DNA of 64,000 nt from contig NC_058146.1 of assembly GCF_011075055.1 (NCBI RefSeq), forward strand, positions 15,848,320 through 15,912,319. Direction: 5' to 3'. Every line of letters begins with the position of its first letter. The stretch's first letter is position 1. The notes beneath the pieces are model-generated. The model saw only the letters and a program-made list of their open reading frames with translations. It searched no databases and had not been told where the DNA came from. Source of the stretch: Mangifera indica. Lineage: Eukaryota; Streptophyta; Magnoliopsida; Sapindales; Anacardiaceae. Shown here one piece after another: positions 12,880 to 25,089 of this stretch. The position numbers were made by a program, and so were the translations under genes.

Positions 12880-13411
12880 TAGGGATGGAAACGGGAGGTG
12901 CAGGGAGGGGATATCAATCCCAGTCCCCGTTACGGGGATAACAAATAATCCCTGTCCCCTCCCAGCGAAGGAAAATCCCCTCCCCATCCTGTCCCTATCC
13001 CCGCGAGAAAAAATCTCCTCCCCATACCCGTAAATATAAATTTTAATTCATTCCTGTATTTTAATAAATAAAATAAATCATATTTTCCTAAAATATCACT
13101 TGCTACAATAGCTACAAAATATTCATTGTTATTTTAGTTTAAATACAAATTCTTAAAGTTATAATTTTTAGTAAATATGTATGTGATTTAGGGTAATTTT
13201 GTAGTAACATTAAATTTAACACTTTTCATTTACTTCAATTGAGTTTATCAAGTTTATAATTTGTTTATTTTTTGTATCCCCATCCCTAGCATGTCCCCGA
13301 TTATGGAGATTTTTTTTGTCCCCATCCCCACCTCTTTCCCCGTTTTTATCGAAAAATCTTCTCCTCGTTAGAGTCGGGGTCCCTAAAATCGGGTCTAAAT
13401 TGTCATCCATA
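12880..13411. mobile_element. hAT-type MITE with G-rich subterminal repeats, copy 2
   Basis: The 532-bp element starts TAGGGATGG and ends GTCATCCATA, with exact 8-bp TSD TACAATAC (12872-12879 and 13412-13419). It has the same architecture as the copy at 11433-11948: GGGGA-rich arms in inverted orientation around an AT-rich centre. A short reverse-strand open frame in its right arm is a by-product of the G/C-rich repeats. Confidence 0.85.
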
Positions 13412-13419
13412 TACAATAC

Positions 13420-15046
13420 ATATATTCTATCTCAATATGTAGACTAACTTTTTGATTGAGGCAATACTCGGTATAAAAACATTATTTTATGTATATTATA
13501 ATACAATTTTTGTGATAAAATTTAAATTCAAATTGAACCAAATTTGAATATAAATTAATTTGAGTTTCAAATTTGAGTTTACACTCATTCAAACTAATGA
13601 GTGATAACATTAGAAGTTATTAATCAAATATATAATATTATTAATTAAATAAATAATATTGTTAATAACATAAATTATGTTAATTTAAATAAAATTCAAA
13701 TGGAAATTTAAGTTAAAACTTGTCTCGAATTGGGTGGAACTCTAATGTCAGCCTAGCTGACTCGAATCCAGCACTCCCAGCCAGTGATATGAAGTAATAA
13801 AATATCAATAATAACAAGTAGATTGTAGCATTTTCTGTATGAAAGGCAAGAGATTGTGTGCGGCATCACATCTTCACATCATCCTTGTTTCTTGTCACTG
13901 TCTCTCGAAGATAACAATTTTGTGAATTCAATCCACACACGCATCACAGCACAAAATCAAGAGCATCATGTAGGAGAAAGAAAACAACACAAAACGAAGC
14001 TTCCAGGCTATCTCCATTTTCTTTTTTGATCGTATTTCATTACTAAATTGAAAGCTATTCCATTTCATCAATCAAGTTTTTGTTTTGTTCGAGTTTAAAG
14101 GGACAATCGAACGACCTCACGGTTGGTGTAGCTTTCTTTTCATCATACCCATCTCTATTTACTCCTTGTTTTCTTCTTATTTTCGTGTTCTGCTTCGTGG
14201 GTTGTTGGCTTTTGTATTGATTCTCTCTGCATTTGCCTTTTTCTCGAGATGGGGTTTCGGTTTTTTTTATTGATTTGGTGATTTTCCTGATTTTGGTAAC
14301 CTCTGTTGTTTGATTTAAATGGCTTTTGTTTTGTGTTTTGATTCATGTTGGTGTTTGTTTGATCCTTTTTGTTAATAAGCTTTCTGGGAATTTTCGGTTT
14401 GGTTTGTTTTTAGTTTGCTTGTTGGGTTTTTTGATCTGTGGATTATAATTTATAAACTCATAAAAAAACCTTGCTTTAGTTTGTTGGTTCTGTTTTCTTC
14501 ACCTATTTGTTTATTCTTTTATGTTTGTGTGGTGATATGAATCGTTCTAAGTTTTGTACAAATCAAGCCTGGAAGTTCAAAATGATAACTAAAGAGCTGT
14601 AGTTGATATGTATTGTGTTAATTGTTGATTTATAAATAATTTACTTTTTGATCTCTTTAGTGAAAGAAATGTGGTTTTGAGAGTAAGTAAAGGGTTTAAT
14701 GAATTAGAAAAACAAGTTTTTGAGTTTGTTGTTGAAGCTTTGGGTTGAAAATATAAAGCGAAGCAATTTAAAAAGATTAATATTTCTACAAGTTGTTATT
14801 GAGCTACTGCAAATGGAAACCTTTTTGTTGAATTTTTTTTCTCTAAATGCTTTCTGGAGAATACATTTTCTCTACTGTTTTGATGTTTTGCCGCCATTGT
14901 AGTTCTAAGTGATGGATTTGTTTCAAGTTCATAGCTAATTCCCTGTGTATTTGTTAAGGAGCAGATGAAAGGGCAAGATGAGGAGAGGAAGAAAGTTCAG
15001 TAGAAAAGATATAAGATCTGCTATAATAAACTAGAAGGATTTAAAG
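13420..15046 (+). promoter_or_regulatory. Promoter and 5' leader region of the TLC gene, with a uORF
   Basis: After about 360 bases of AT-rich spacer, base composition changes near 13840 to transcript-like sequence. From about 14100 to 14960 the strand is T-rich and resembles a long leader intron ending at an AG near 14964. The segment just before the start codon contains a 12-codon upstream frame (14965-15003, ATG to TAG) ending 43 bases before the main start. The transcription start was not located. Confidence 0.4.
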
Positions 15047-18000
15047 ATGGGAACAGTGTCAGATCGAACGGCAATGGCTTTTAAGTCGTATCAAAATAAG
15101 GCTAATGTTCTGGTTAAGGACTACATAATCTCAGAGCCTTTTATTCCATATTCTTCAGTCCTTGGTGGTTTATTTGCTTGCAAAGTGGTATATACTGAAT
15201 CTTTTGGTCTGCGCATATCTACTGAATCTGTTTTGTTTTTTTTTTTTTCATAAATTGAATGTACTTATTGTTCTCTCTGACTGGTCTATGATCTTACTCA
15301 GTTATTAGCAAATTTTACTTGAAGAGTTATAATGGTCTTACAAAGCATATATAACTAATCTGTTTTGCTTTTTGTTTCATAAATTGAATTATTGTTCTCT
15401 CTGACAGGTCTATGATCTCACTCAGTTAATTAGCACCTTTTACTTGAAGAGTTATAATGGTCTTACAAAACTTCAACGAATAGAGTGGAACAATCGGTGA
15501 GTGTATGTTCCAGCTTTTCCCTTTCCTTCTTCCTTCTTTGGTAATTGTTGCATATATCCTTATTGACTATTATTCTTATTGTGGCAGCGGTATCTCTACA
15601 ATTCATGCCACTTTTATCTCAGCTATGTCAGTGTACTTTGTGTTCTGGTCAGATCTCTTTTCCGACCAACAATTAGATGGTCTTGTTATTTTCAGAAACT
15701 CTCCTCTCTCTACTTTTGCATTAGGGGTAAGTTATTTCTTCTCCTGAAAGTTAAATATTTAGCCGTGTTTTGTGAGAAGTTTCTCGGTTGTTTGTCTTTT
15801 TTCTTTTTTCTTTTTTTTTTCTGAAGAAACAAATATGATGTTTGATGGCTTTAATTTTTGTAAGTGGTCCGAGCATTGGCAAAAACTCTTTAAAAGAATA
15901 ATTATGCTTAGGACATTTGAGCAGTTAGCCCTTATGTTTGGCATGGTAGCTTTTAATGGTATTTATACAGACAAAGGTTGAATGTCTTATGATACATAAT
16001 TACATAATGGAACGATGTTTGTGAATGTTCCTTACACTAATATTTTGTTATGATTCCTTCTGAGACTTTTTGGTCAACATATTCTATTCCTGGTAAGTGG
16101 AGTTAAGACCTGCCTATTGTGTCTAGAAGCTAGAGAACCCACACAATGTGTATGTTTTATGCTGAATTTCTCATCTTTATAAGAGAACAAATATTTCTGT
16201 ATCATACACGATTTATGGATGGAAGCGTTAGGCATACATCCTTGTCCCTACCGGCAGAAAGATGAGAATCAGACACATGTATTCCTCTACTTCACCTGAA
16301 GGATGTTGGGATGTCTCTCTTTGAAATTAATTTTCATGACTTATATTGATTGTGCCCTTGTATTAATAAAAATATCTGCTTTAATTTCTATTATAAATTC
16401 ATTGATAAAAAATTTTGGATATGATCTTCTACAGGTTTCTGTTGGGTATTTCCTTGCGGATCTTGGAATGATTTTATGGCTATATCCTTTGTTAGGGGGA
16501 ATGGAGTATGTAAGTGTTTGCACTAGGACACCAGGCAGCCAAGCTTTAATTGTGCATGTTTACTATAATTTTTTTCTGTAAATGAATTGTGGAGGGATTA
16601 CCATTAATTTCCTGTGTATTTTTTGCCTGCATTCTGTATTTTCAGAAAAAAAACATTTAAGCATCCTTTACTCTTGTGCATTTTTTTCCTTTTTAAAAAA
16701 TTTATGCTTTTTATCATATCTGTTTTCCAGCCATTTTAAATTGATTTATTTGTGAATGATTTAGCTTACTGCATCGTGAACTTAAAAGGTTGACATCCTT
16801 TCTAGACTCCATATTGCACCTAAGGAGTTTTCAATGTGCTTTTTTGAATCCTATTGGCATCAATGTTGGAATCCCTACCAGTCGGTTGTATGAAGAGAGT
16901 CAATTTTGAAGTTGCATATGCACAAAGTCTGTGTTAAACCAGTATAGGCCATTCCAAACGCATGCTGGTATAACTATTAACTGATAAGTTCATATTATCT
17001 GATTTCAGGTTATTCATCACTCTCTTTCCGGTATTGCAGTAGCCTATTCTATGTTTTCTGGAGAAGGGCAGCTTTATACGTACATGATCCTCATCTCTGA
17101 GGTGACAACTCCCGAGATTAATATGAGATGGTAGGTTTTGCGCATGTTAAGTTTGGATTTGGATCTGAAGCTAAACTCTAATTATGTCTTTGGGCCTAAT
17201 GAAGGTATCTTGATACGGCTGGTATGAAGAGGTCCAATGCATATCTCATTAACGGCGTAGTTATCTTTTTCACTTGGCTGGTGAGTGAAATCTTCTTGAA
17301 ATTTCATTCTAGATAAAAATTCTTCATTATTTGGTACCCACTGAAATATATGTTCATGAAATAAAAATCTATGATTAAAAAAGCAAGAAAGAGAAGAAGA
17401 GAAATTTGGTTAGTAGATAGTTTTGGGACACCAAACATACTATGGTACTTCAGACTACCTAGAAATGAAGATAAAAATTTTTTAAGTCACTTGATAATTG
17501 TAATGATATGATGACTTGAAAGTTCTACGGTTTTTTTCCTGATTCCTTGGCTGAAATGAGTTATAAAATGCAGATTGCAAGAATTCTGCTGTTCTTTTAC
17601 ATATTCAACCATGTATACTTGCACTATGATGAGGTAGTTTCTTCTTCTACTTTTTAAAATTTTTAAACTAATTTATGTATAAATATTTTTTATTGTTATG
17701 GTTGAAATTTCGTTGTCTTAAGCTATTATGCATGCCAAGTAGTATTCTCTCATTGTGTTAGGGATAGTTGCCTTTTCTTCTTTCTTTTTTCTAGTTTCAA
17801 AATTTTCATTATGGTCTGCATTAAACATGGACTTTCTGCTAAAACAAGGGAAGAAATTAGATCATTCAGAGATCATTGCCGACTTCAATCTCGAATATTT
17901 AACAGAACCCATATTATATTGTATGCTTGGAATGCTATTATGGCCTAAATAAGCTGAACACTTTATTGCTTTTTTGGTAATAGTTATTGACTTCTAAATG

Positions 18001-19418
18001 ATGCATAGACAATGAGGATCTGTAGTCATCTTGGTATTTGTTTTCTCCCTTCTAGTTTTTCCTAAGGGAAAACCCCACATTGAAAGTTGTGTCCAGGTTC
18101 ATTTTGGTCTTTCATGGTTAGTGATTTAATATAGTCCTTGAGATTTTTTTCCCGGTTGAATTTGGTCTAACCAATCATTTGGCACCCAGATCAACAAAAT
18201 GTGTCAATTCATGCCTGACTGGTTAGTTTGCATGACCAACACATGACTGGTGTGATAAATAGTTCCAACAGTTAATATTATGACTGATTTTAGAATTAAA
18301 GGGTCTTAATTTTCGATGTAGCCAAGAAATTTTGAGACATGGCAATTATAAGCACTCTCTCCTTTTTGTTGCCCTGGTTCTATCCTTGATGCAGACTTTC
18401 TCTGTTCAATCCACTATCCTTTCTGTCATTTACCTGTTTCTGGCTGCACTCTCTTCTCTCAATTTATCCGTGATCAGATTAGGTTTGTGACTGGAAGTGA
18501 GACAGGGTGATAAGGAGAGAAAGTAGGCCATGAGGAGAATAGAGAGGAAAGCATGGATGTAAGGAATTATGATGCAAAAGAACATGATATTTAGTTATTT
18601 ATTTTGATATATCTCTCCTAGCATTAAAAGTATTGATTACATTATATATTAACCATATCAAATAGCTATATATATTGATCACATCAACTAAGTTAGGTCT
18701 TGCATGGTGGTTAGATCAAATGAAACCAATCACAAAACTTTAAGGACCATAGATGTAATATTTTGGTCTAATAGCTCAGTTCACTGTCAAGACATTGTCC
18801 TTTTAAGACACAGTTCGTTATGGTTCTACTTTGAGGCTTTGTAACTCCAAACACATCTTGACAATTTAGAAGCTCAAAGGTTATTTAATTAGTATTCTCT
18901 TATAATTCTCAAGCGATGTAAGATGTTAATACATACCCAAACATCTCTCGTGCTTTGTAGATATGAAATTTGCTAAAGGGTGTTACAATAAACCACTTGA
19001 AACTTTAAGTAGCAAACAAAACTGGTTAAGCAAACTTGGAGAACCAAACAGTGTTTTTAATTTTCAAATTTGATATAAATTAGAGTATGTATTCTTCTTT
19101 AAATCATCATGAATGCCACTAAGCTTATCCATGGTATCCATATTGATTGATTTTTTAATTCCTTGCCATGTATGTGGCTTAGAGTTTCATTACCTGTTTT
19201 TGACTACTTCAAATTAAGGTCGAGACGATTGTAACTATAATTTAAACGAGATTAAATTACTTTATGAGGTTACTTGATTGGCATGGCAGGTCATGCAGAT
19301 GCATGCGATGGGCTGTCTCTTGGTTTTGGTGGTGCCATCTGCACTAGGCATTATGAACTTGATGTGGTTCACAAAAATTGTTAAAGGATTGAAGAAAACT
19401 TTAGCAAAACTTCAGTGA
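15047..19418 (+). CDS. TLC-domain (TRAM/LAG1/CLN8) multi-pass membrane protein
   Basis: Eight exons: 15047-15187, 15408-15496, 15588-15726, 16435-16509, 17009-17130, 17205-17280, 17574-17633 and 19290-19418. All introns are GT-AG, all junctions are in frame, and the product is 276 residues. TLC proteins are multi-spanning ER/endomembrane proteins linked to lipid sensing, lipid trafficking or ceramide synthesis. This one resembles the plant TMEM56/TLCD4-like group (about 280 residues), not ceramide synthases. The TLC region spans about residues 50-265, with hydrophobic spans around FISAMSVYFVFW, FLADLGMILWLYPLLGG, VVIFFTWLIARILLFFYIF and GCLLVLVVPSALGIMNLMWF. The histidine in YVIHHSLSG and the FNHVYLHYDEV segment match the conserved TLC core. 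Intron 7 is unusually long (1.66 kb). A broken duplicate of exon 2 sits in intron 1. The biochemical substrate is not known. Confidence 0.9.
15249..15345 (+). pseudogene. Dead duplicate of TLC exon 2 inside intron 1
   Basis: The stretch repeats the end of intron 1 and exon 2 (15378-15470) at a spacing of about 124-129 bases. The acceptor CTGACAG has become CTGACTG, so the AG is lost, and one base is missing after the CAGTTA word, which shifts the frame and brings in a stop. It cannot be spliced as a coding exon. Confidence 0.8.
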
Positions 19419-20861
19419 TGGGTAATGTTTCATATACCCACATGGCCAAATGTCATTTTTTCTGTTTTCTTTGCTGTATAGATAGAGAGAAGGGAAAGAA
19501 AATGTAGCTTCTTATGTTGTCGAAACTCCTACTGATGTAAATGATCAATGTGAGGCATGTTGAATTTGCTGTTTCAGTTCATATTTCTAATCTTACAACC
19601 AAATCTGTCTTTACTTTCGCTCATGTTTTTTCTCTCAGTAATTTTTCAAGTTTAAATTTAAGGTTGAGATGCTCAAATTCTCAGTTTCTGTGAATGAGAA
19701 GGCTAGATAGAATTTGATGCTTGTTACTGAAATGTGTTGATATTGGTTCTTTTTGCTTATGTTTTATATAATATTTGGTTGAGCATGTAACAATCTGGGT
19801 TGAATCAAAGTTTATATTTGTTTGTTTAGGTTTAGTTCGGATGACTCTTGAAAGTCTTTTTTCCAAAATGCATCTCTACTTTAATGAGGGTAACCTAGAC
19901 CTTTCATGCTGCTGATGTGTGATTTTACAAATAGGGGTGGATTCTAATTGAGACGAGCTAAATGAGAATAAGTATCTATTTGAGTTTAGTTTAAATCTAA
20001 AATAATTAATGTAAAATTGAACTCGATTAACTTGATTAGTGATAAATGCATCAAAGAAATTGTTAGAAAAATGGCATTTTTGTCTTTTTATTAACTTAAT
20101 AATAAAAGTTCACAGATTTATCAACAGAAAAGAAAATTAATTTTTCAAATTTAAAGAATGCAAAACTGATGTTTTGTCAAAGTTTGCGTGGAAAATAGTC
20201 ATAGAGCCTTATTCACCATTTAATTCTATTAACCATCTAATAATTTCATGAATGCTGTATGGTAGAAGTTACTCTTGGACTCTCTTTGGGGCAGGGGTCT
20301 TGAGCTTATAGTCAAAATTCTACTAAATGACCAAAACGAAATGAATGGTAGGCTCTTGATAAGTTTCAACATGAAGAACCGAATCAAGAGGTTCCACTTC
20401 CAAATCTAGCTAACTGCAATTATTCTCTGGGGTCATATATTTCACTAGATTTGATATGATGGCAATGCCATGAACATACCATCAACCCAAAAGATTGACT
20501 TCTAAAAGACTATACAAGTATACAATAAAAATACCTGTATATGATTATGTACCAAAATGATATATTACTATGTGATTAATTGATTTTGAATTAAAAATAA
20601 ATAACATCTAATCATATGATGATATATCATCTGTGCATCTAATTGTATACTCAAAACCGTACTTGTAAGTATATATTTCTATAATCTAGAATAGCCTACT
20701 GAAAAAACAACAATATATGATTGAGTAATTTTTTAATACATTCACATTGCATACTATCGTGTTATCTTGTAAAATGAGATCACAACATAGATAACATCAG
20801 TCTCTATTTCTATTGCTGTGAGATTGCAACATGAGTTACAAATAAACCTGTCAAATCCGTG
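19419..20861. other. TLC 3'UTR, then intergenic DNA with a MITE-like hairpin
   Basis: The 3'UTR probably covers the first 150-250 bases. The rest is AT-rich. At about 20497-20690 an imperfect hairpin with the central ATTTTGAATTAAAAATAAAT core belongs to the small MITE family described at 26640. No gene seen. Confidence 0.5.
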
Positions 20862-20866
20862 CTATG

Positions 20867-21048
20867 TGTTGAGTTGTGTATGAGTTGTATCTCTAAATTA
20901 GGAAAGATATAATTAGAGATAATTAAGAATATAGTTAGTGATAATTAAGGAGATTGAATCTTAGTAGAACTAGGATTTAGAAATGCATATAAGTATTGAT
21001 GTAAATTCTCTTTTCAATAGAGAATATTTTTCTCAAGGTTATTTCATA
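20867..21048 (+). repeat. 5' LTR of the plus-strand copia element
   Basis: 182 bp, beginning TGTTGAGTTGTG and ending ATTTCATA. The partner copy is at 25090-25271. Confidence 0.96.
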
Positions 21049-21125
21049 TGGTATCAGAGCCTAGAATAAAAATTTGAAATTTTTCCGGCATCCTTTCCGG
21101 TGAATAAAACCCCCCTTTCCGGCTG

Positions 21126-21640
21126 TTTCTCCGATCACCGTGGTTTCATCATCTTCCGGTGATTGTGCTCACACTGGAGGGATCGGAATAGTCTCGCCGT
21201 CAAACTCGTCGAAGTCCCGTTGCCGTTCGCAGCCGCACGCGCCTACACGCGCGGCTTGTCTCCTCGGTATCTCTGTCGCCGATCTCCTGTTCCGGCGACC
21301 GTGAATCGACACCGCCCTCTCAATCGGACTTAGACGACACCGGCGATTCCATCCGTGGAAACTCCGTCGCCATCTGACACCGTAATAGCGCGCACACGCT
21401 GACCGTTGTTCACGCTCAGGCTGTGATCTCTGATCTGTTTCTCCGATGAGCGTGCATCGACACCGCGTCTTCCAGTCCTCTCAGAAGACGCCGGCGAGTC
21501 AGTCTGTGGTGACTTCATCGTCATCGGTTATCAGAATCGCTGTCACGCTACGGTTGTTTCTGTCGCGAATTGTCATCTCCGATCTGCTTTCCCGGCGCGC
21601 GTTAACTACACTACCGACACTGTTGAACTCGAAAGATTCC
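21126..21640 (+). repeat. Degenerate ~150-bp tandem repeats in the GC-rich leader
   Basis: Units recur at about 21281, 21430 and 21580, each starting near a TCCGATCT/GATCTG word followed by CATCGACACCGC or a diverged form. A further partial unit near 21126 contains TTTCTCCGATCACCG. The leader is far more GC-rich than the surroundings. Short open frames here look incidental. Confidence 0.6.
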
Positions 21641-21734
21641 GACGAGTAATCACCTCCTAGTCTCTTCACTGTCCGTCGCCGTCGTCATTTGCCGGAACAG
21701 TAACAGTGTTGAATTTGCTATTTTTCTTTTATTA

Positions 21735-24700
21735 ATGGCCAGTGAAGGATCTTCAAAATCAGAGATTTCAGCAAAACAGTCTCAATCAGTTCCTCAGTCA
21801 GTTACTCTCACTGGAGCTGATTATGAAGAATACCTTCAGTACCAGGCGACGAAACAGTCATCTCAATCCTCTGTTGCTTCCTTTGCCCAGTCTGGTAATT
21901 CGATCTCTTGCCTATCACAATCCTCCACTCTAGGACCTTGGGTCCTAGATTCAGGTGCCTCAGATCATATTTCTGGTAACTCTAGTTTATTTTCACATTT
22001 TAATCATTCCAAATCTTTGTCTTCTGTCACACTAGCGGATGGCACAAAATCTATAGTTAAAGCCGTAGGACATGCTAATCCATTACCAAATCTCTCTTTA
22101 GATTCTGTTCTTTATCTTCCTAATTGCCCATTTAATCTCGTTTCAGTTAGTAAATTAACACGAGCCTTGAATTGTTCCATTACATTTACTAATGATGCCT
22201 TTGTTATACAGGATCGAAGTTCGGGCAAGACGATTGGCACAGGATGTGAGTCACAAGGTCTTTATCACTTGTCCCTTCCTTCTTCCGCTGTTTGTACTGC
22301 TATTGAGTCTCCAACTCTTCTTCATAATCGTTTGGGGCATCCTAGTTTCTCCAAGCTTCAAAAGATGGTCCCTCATTTATCTAGTTTATCATCTCTTGAG
22401 TGTGAGTCTTGTCAACTTGGGAAGCAGTCTCGTAGTTCTTTTCCAAGGCGTGTCAATAATCGAGCTTCGTCTCCTTTTGAGTTAGTTCACTCCGATGTGT
22501 GGGGTCCTTGTCGAGTAAAGTCTACTTTAAATTTTCAATATTTTGTGACATTCATTGATGATTATTCGCGTTGCACGTGGATATTTTTAATGAAAAGTCG
22601 ATCTGAGTTATTTTCTCATTTTCAAACATTTTGTGCCGAAGTTAAAACACAATTTAATTCTTCTATACGCACTTTACGTAGTGATAATGCGAGTGAATAT
22701 TTTTCCACTTCTTTCACAAATTTCATGTCTTCTCAAGGGATTCTTCACCAGTCTTCTTGTGCTTACACCCCACAACAAAATGGGGTTGCTGAGCGCAAAA
22801 ATAGACACCTTATTGAAACAGCTCGTACATTATTATTACATTCACATGCTCCTTTACATTTTTGGGCTGATGCAGTTCTCACTGCTTGCTATCTCATTAA
22901 TCGGATGCCCTCCTCAGTATTGCAAAATCAGATTCCATATTCAATTCTCTTCCCTACTGGCCCTTTATACACTATCCCTCCACGTGTCTTTGGTTGCACA
23001 TGTTTTGTTCATAACCTTTCCCCAGGTCTTGATAAACTATCTGCTCGGTCTCTCAAATGTATATTTCTTGGTTACTCTCATCTCCAGAAAGGTTATAAAT
23101 GTTACTCTCCTACGACACGTCGTTACTTTATATCTAGTAGTGTTACTTTCTTTGAGTCCTCTCCTTACTTCTCTTCATCTAAAACCCAATCTCCTGTCAC
23201 TGAGAGTCTTCCATTACCTAATTTTATTCCTACTTTCGATGTTCATCCTACAGTCGTCCCACAGTCTACCCTCACACAAGATTTAGCACCTGTTTCCCAA
23301 ATTATTGACTCTCCTACAGGTACTGATATCACTTCTATTGCTCCAACGGCTCCTGTTGACTCACTTCCTGCTGTCGCATCTAGCCCGGCTGAGGTCCTAC
23401 ATCCTGATGACCAATTTCCTATTGCTATCCGTAAAGCTGTAAGATCCTCTCGTAACCCTCATCCTATTTATACTTTTCTTAGTTATCACCGTTTATCCTC
23501 ACCATATTATGCCTTTGTGTCCTCTTTATCCTCCATTTCAGTTCCTAAATCTATTCGTGAGACTCTTTCTAATCCAGGTTGGAGGCAAGCAATGGTGGAT
23601 GAAATGACTGCGTTATATCATAATGGTACTTGGGAATTGGTGAAATTACCTCCGGGTCATTCCACTATCGGCTGCCGTTGGGTTTACACAGTCAAGACTG
23701 GTCCTAATGGTACTATTGATCGTCTCAAGGCCCAGTTGGTTGCTAAAGGTTATACTCAGGTCTATGGTTTGGATTATGGTGACACATTTTCTCCAGTGGC
23801 TAAGATGTCCTCCGTTCGGTTATTCTTATCTATGGCTGCCATTCGTCATTGGCCCTTGTTTCAGTTAGACATCAAAAATGTCTTTCTTCATGGTGAGCTT
23901 CAGGAGGAGATATATATGGAGCAACCGCCTGGTTTTGTTGCTCAGGGGGAGTCTGATTTGGTTTGTAAACTTCGACGCTCACTATATGGCCTAAAACAAT
24001 CTCCACGTGCCTGGTTTGGACGCTTTAGTACAGTTATTCAAGAATTTGGTATGACTCGATGTGAGTCGGATCATTCTGTATTTTACAGACACACGTCGCG
24101 AGGAAAGTGCATTTATCTGGTTGTTTATGTCGACGATATTGTTATCACTGGTGATGATCAGGAGGGTATCGATCAATTAAAACAGTATCTATTTAATCAT
24201 TTCCAGACCAAAGACTTGGGAACACTTAAATACTTTCTTGGGATAGAAGTTGCTCAGTCTAAGACAGGTATTATTATCTCTCAAAGGAAGTATGCTTTGG
24301 ATATTTTGGAGGAGACTGGAATGTTGGATTGTAAACCTATTGATTCTCCTATGAACCCTAATATTAGACTTGTACCAGGACAGGGGGAGCCACTTGTAGA
24401 CCCTGGGAAATATCGGAGGTTAGTAGGTAAACTCAACTATTTGACTATCACAAGACCAGATATCTCTTTTTCAGTTAGTGTTGTCAGTCAATTTCTTCAG
24501 TCTCCATGCGATTCTCATTGGGATGCAGCTATTCGGATCCTGAGATACATTAAGAAAGCACCAGGAAAAGGATTACTCTATGAAGATAAAGGTCATACTC
24601 AGATTGTTGGATATTCTGATGCTGATTGGGCAGGATCTCCGTCTGATAGGCGCTCGACTTCTGGATATTGTATTCTTGTTGGTGGTAACTTGGTTTCATG

Positions 24701-25082
24701 GAAAAGTAAAAAGCAAGATGTTGTGGCTAGATCAAGTGCAGAGGCAGAATATCGCGCTATGGCATTGGCTACTTGTGAGCTTGTATGGTTGAAACAATTG
24801 GTTCAAGAGTTAAAATTTGCAGATATATCACAAATGAAGCTATTGTGTGATAACCAGGCAGCACTTCATATTGCTTCTAATCCAGTATTCCATGAGAGAA
24901 CGAAACATATAGAAATAGATTGCCATTTCATTCGAGAAAAGATTTTATCAGGGTGTATAACTACCAACCATGTCAGCTCTAATGATCAGCTTGCAGATAT
25001 CCTTACTAAGTCTCTTAGGAGTCCTCGTATTGAATTCATTTGTAACAAGCTTAGTGCATATGATTTGTATGCTCCAGCTTGA
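21735..25082 (+). CDS. Copia polyprotein: protease, integrase, RT, RNase H (no gag capsid or zinc knuckle)
   Basis: Open frame of 1115 residues without internal stops. Protease motif DSGA is at residues 72-75. The integrase zinc-binding H/H and C/C pairs lie near 197-225 (HNRLGH, CESC). The integrase D-D-E residues are at HSDVWGP (~252), RSDNASEY (~316) and NGVAERKNR (~352). RT starts near 616 and has the YVDD active site near 797. RNase H follows from ~960 with SDADWAG, AEAEYRAM, CDNQAAL and HIEIDCHF. All catalytic residues are present. Only about 65 residues precede the protease, and they read like the linker that normally follows the gag zinc knuckle (LTGADYEEYLQYQ). The gag capsid and CCHC region are therefore missing, and the element would need gag in trans to move. 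Confidence 0.95.
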   Translation: MASEGSSKSEISAKQSQSVPQSVTLTGADYEEYLQYQATKQSSQSSVASFAQSGNSISCLSQSSTLGPWVLDSGASDHISGNSSLFSHFNHSKSLSSVTLADGTKSIVKAVGHANPLPNLSLDSVLYLPNCPFNLVSVSKLTRALNCSITFTNDAFVIQDRSSGKTIGTGCESQGLYHLSLPSSAVCTAIESPTLLHNRLGHPSFSKLQKMVPHLSSLSSLECESCQLGKQSRSSFPRRVNNRASSPFELVHSDVWGPCRVKSTLNFQYFVTFIDDYSRCTWIFLMKSRSELFSHFQTFCAEVKTQFNSSIRTLRSDNASEYFSTSFTNFMSSQGILHQSSCAYTPQQNGVAERKNRHLIETARTLLLHSHAPLHFWADAVLTACYLINRMPSSVLQNQIPYSILFPTGPLYTIPPRVFGCTCFVHNLSPGLDKLSARSLKCIFLGYSHLQKGYKCYSPTTRRYFISSSVTFFESSPYFSSSKTQSPVTESLPLPNFIPTFDVHPTVVPQSTLTQDLAPVSQIIDSPTGTDITSIAPTAPVDSLPAVASSPAEVLHPDDQFPIAIRKAVRSSRNPHPIYTFLSYHRLSSPYYAFVSSLSSISVPKSIRETLSNPGWRQAMVDEMTALYHNGTWELVKLPPGHSTIGCRWVYTVKTGPNGTIDRLKAQLVAKGYTQVYGLDYGDTFSPVAKMSSVRLFLSMAAIRHWPLFQLDIKNVFLHGELQEEIYMEQPPGFVAQGESDLVCKLRRSLYGLKQSPRAWFGRFSTVIQEFGMTRCESDHSVFYRHTSRGKCIYLVVYVDDIVITGDDQEGIDQLKQYLFNHFQTKDLGTLKYFLGIEVAQSKTGIIISQRKYALDILEETGMLDCKPIDSPMNPNIRLVPGQGEPLVDPGKYRRLVGKLNYLTITRPDISFSVSVVSQFLQSPCDSHWDAAIRILRYIKKAPGKGLLYEDKGHTQIVGYSDADWAGSPSDRRSTSGYCILVGGNLVSWKSKKQDVVARSSAEAEYRAMALATCELVWLKQLVQELKFADISQMKLLCDNQAALHIASNPVFHERTKHIEIDCHFIREKILSGCITTNHVSSNDQLADILTKSLRSPRIEFICNKLSAYDLYAPA

Positions 25083-25089
25083 GGGGGAG

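Noticed and set aside
21446..21649. Possible small gene or gag remnant in the copia leader
   Set aside because: The translation is Ser/Arg/Thr-rich with no capsid or zinc-knuckle motif and lies in a tandem-repeat, GC-rich leader; neighbouring frames are equally open.
22192..23286. Additional open frames within the copia pol region
   Set aside because: They are hydrophobic out-of-frame shadows of the pol frame.
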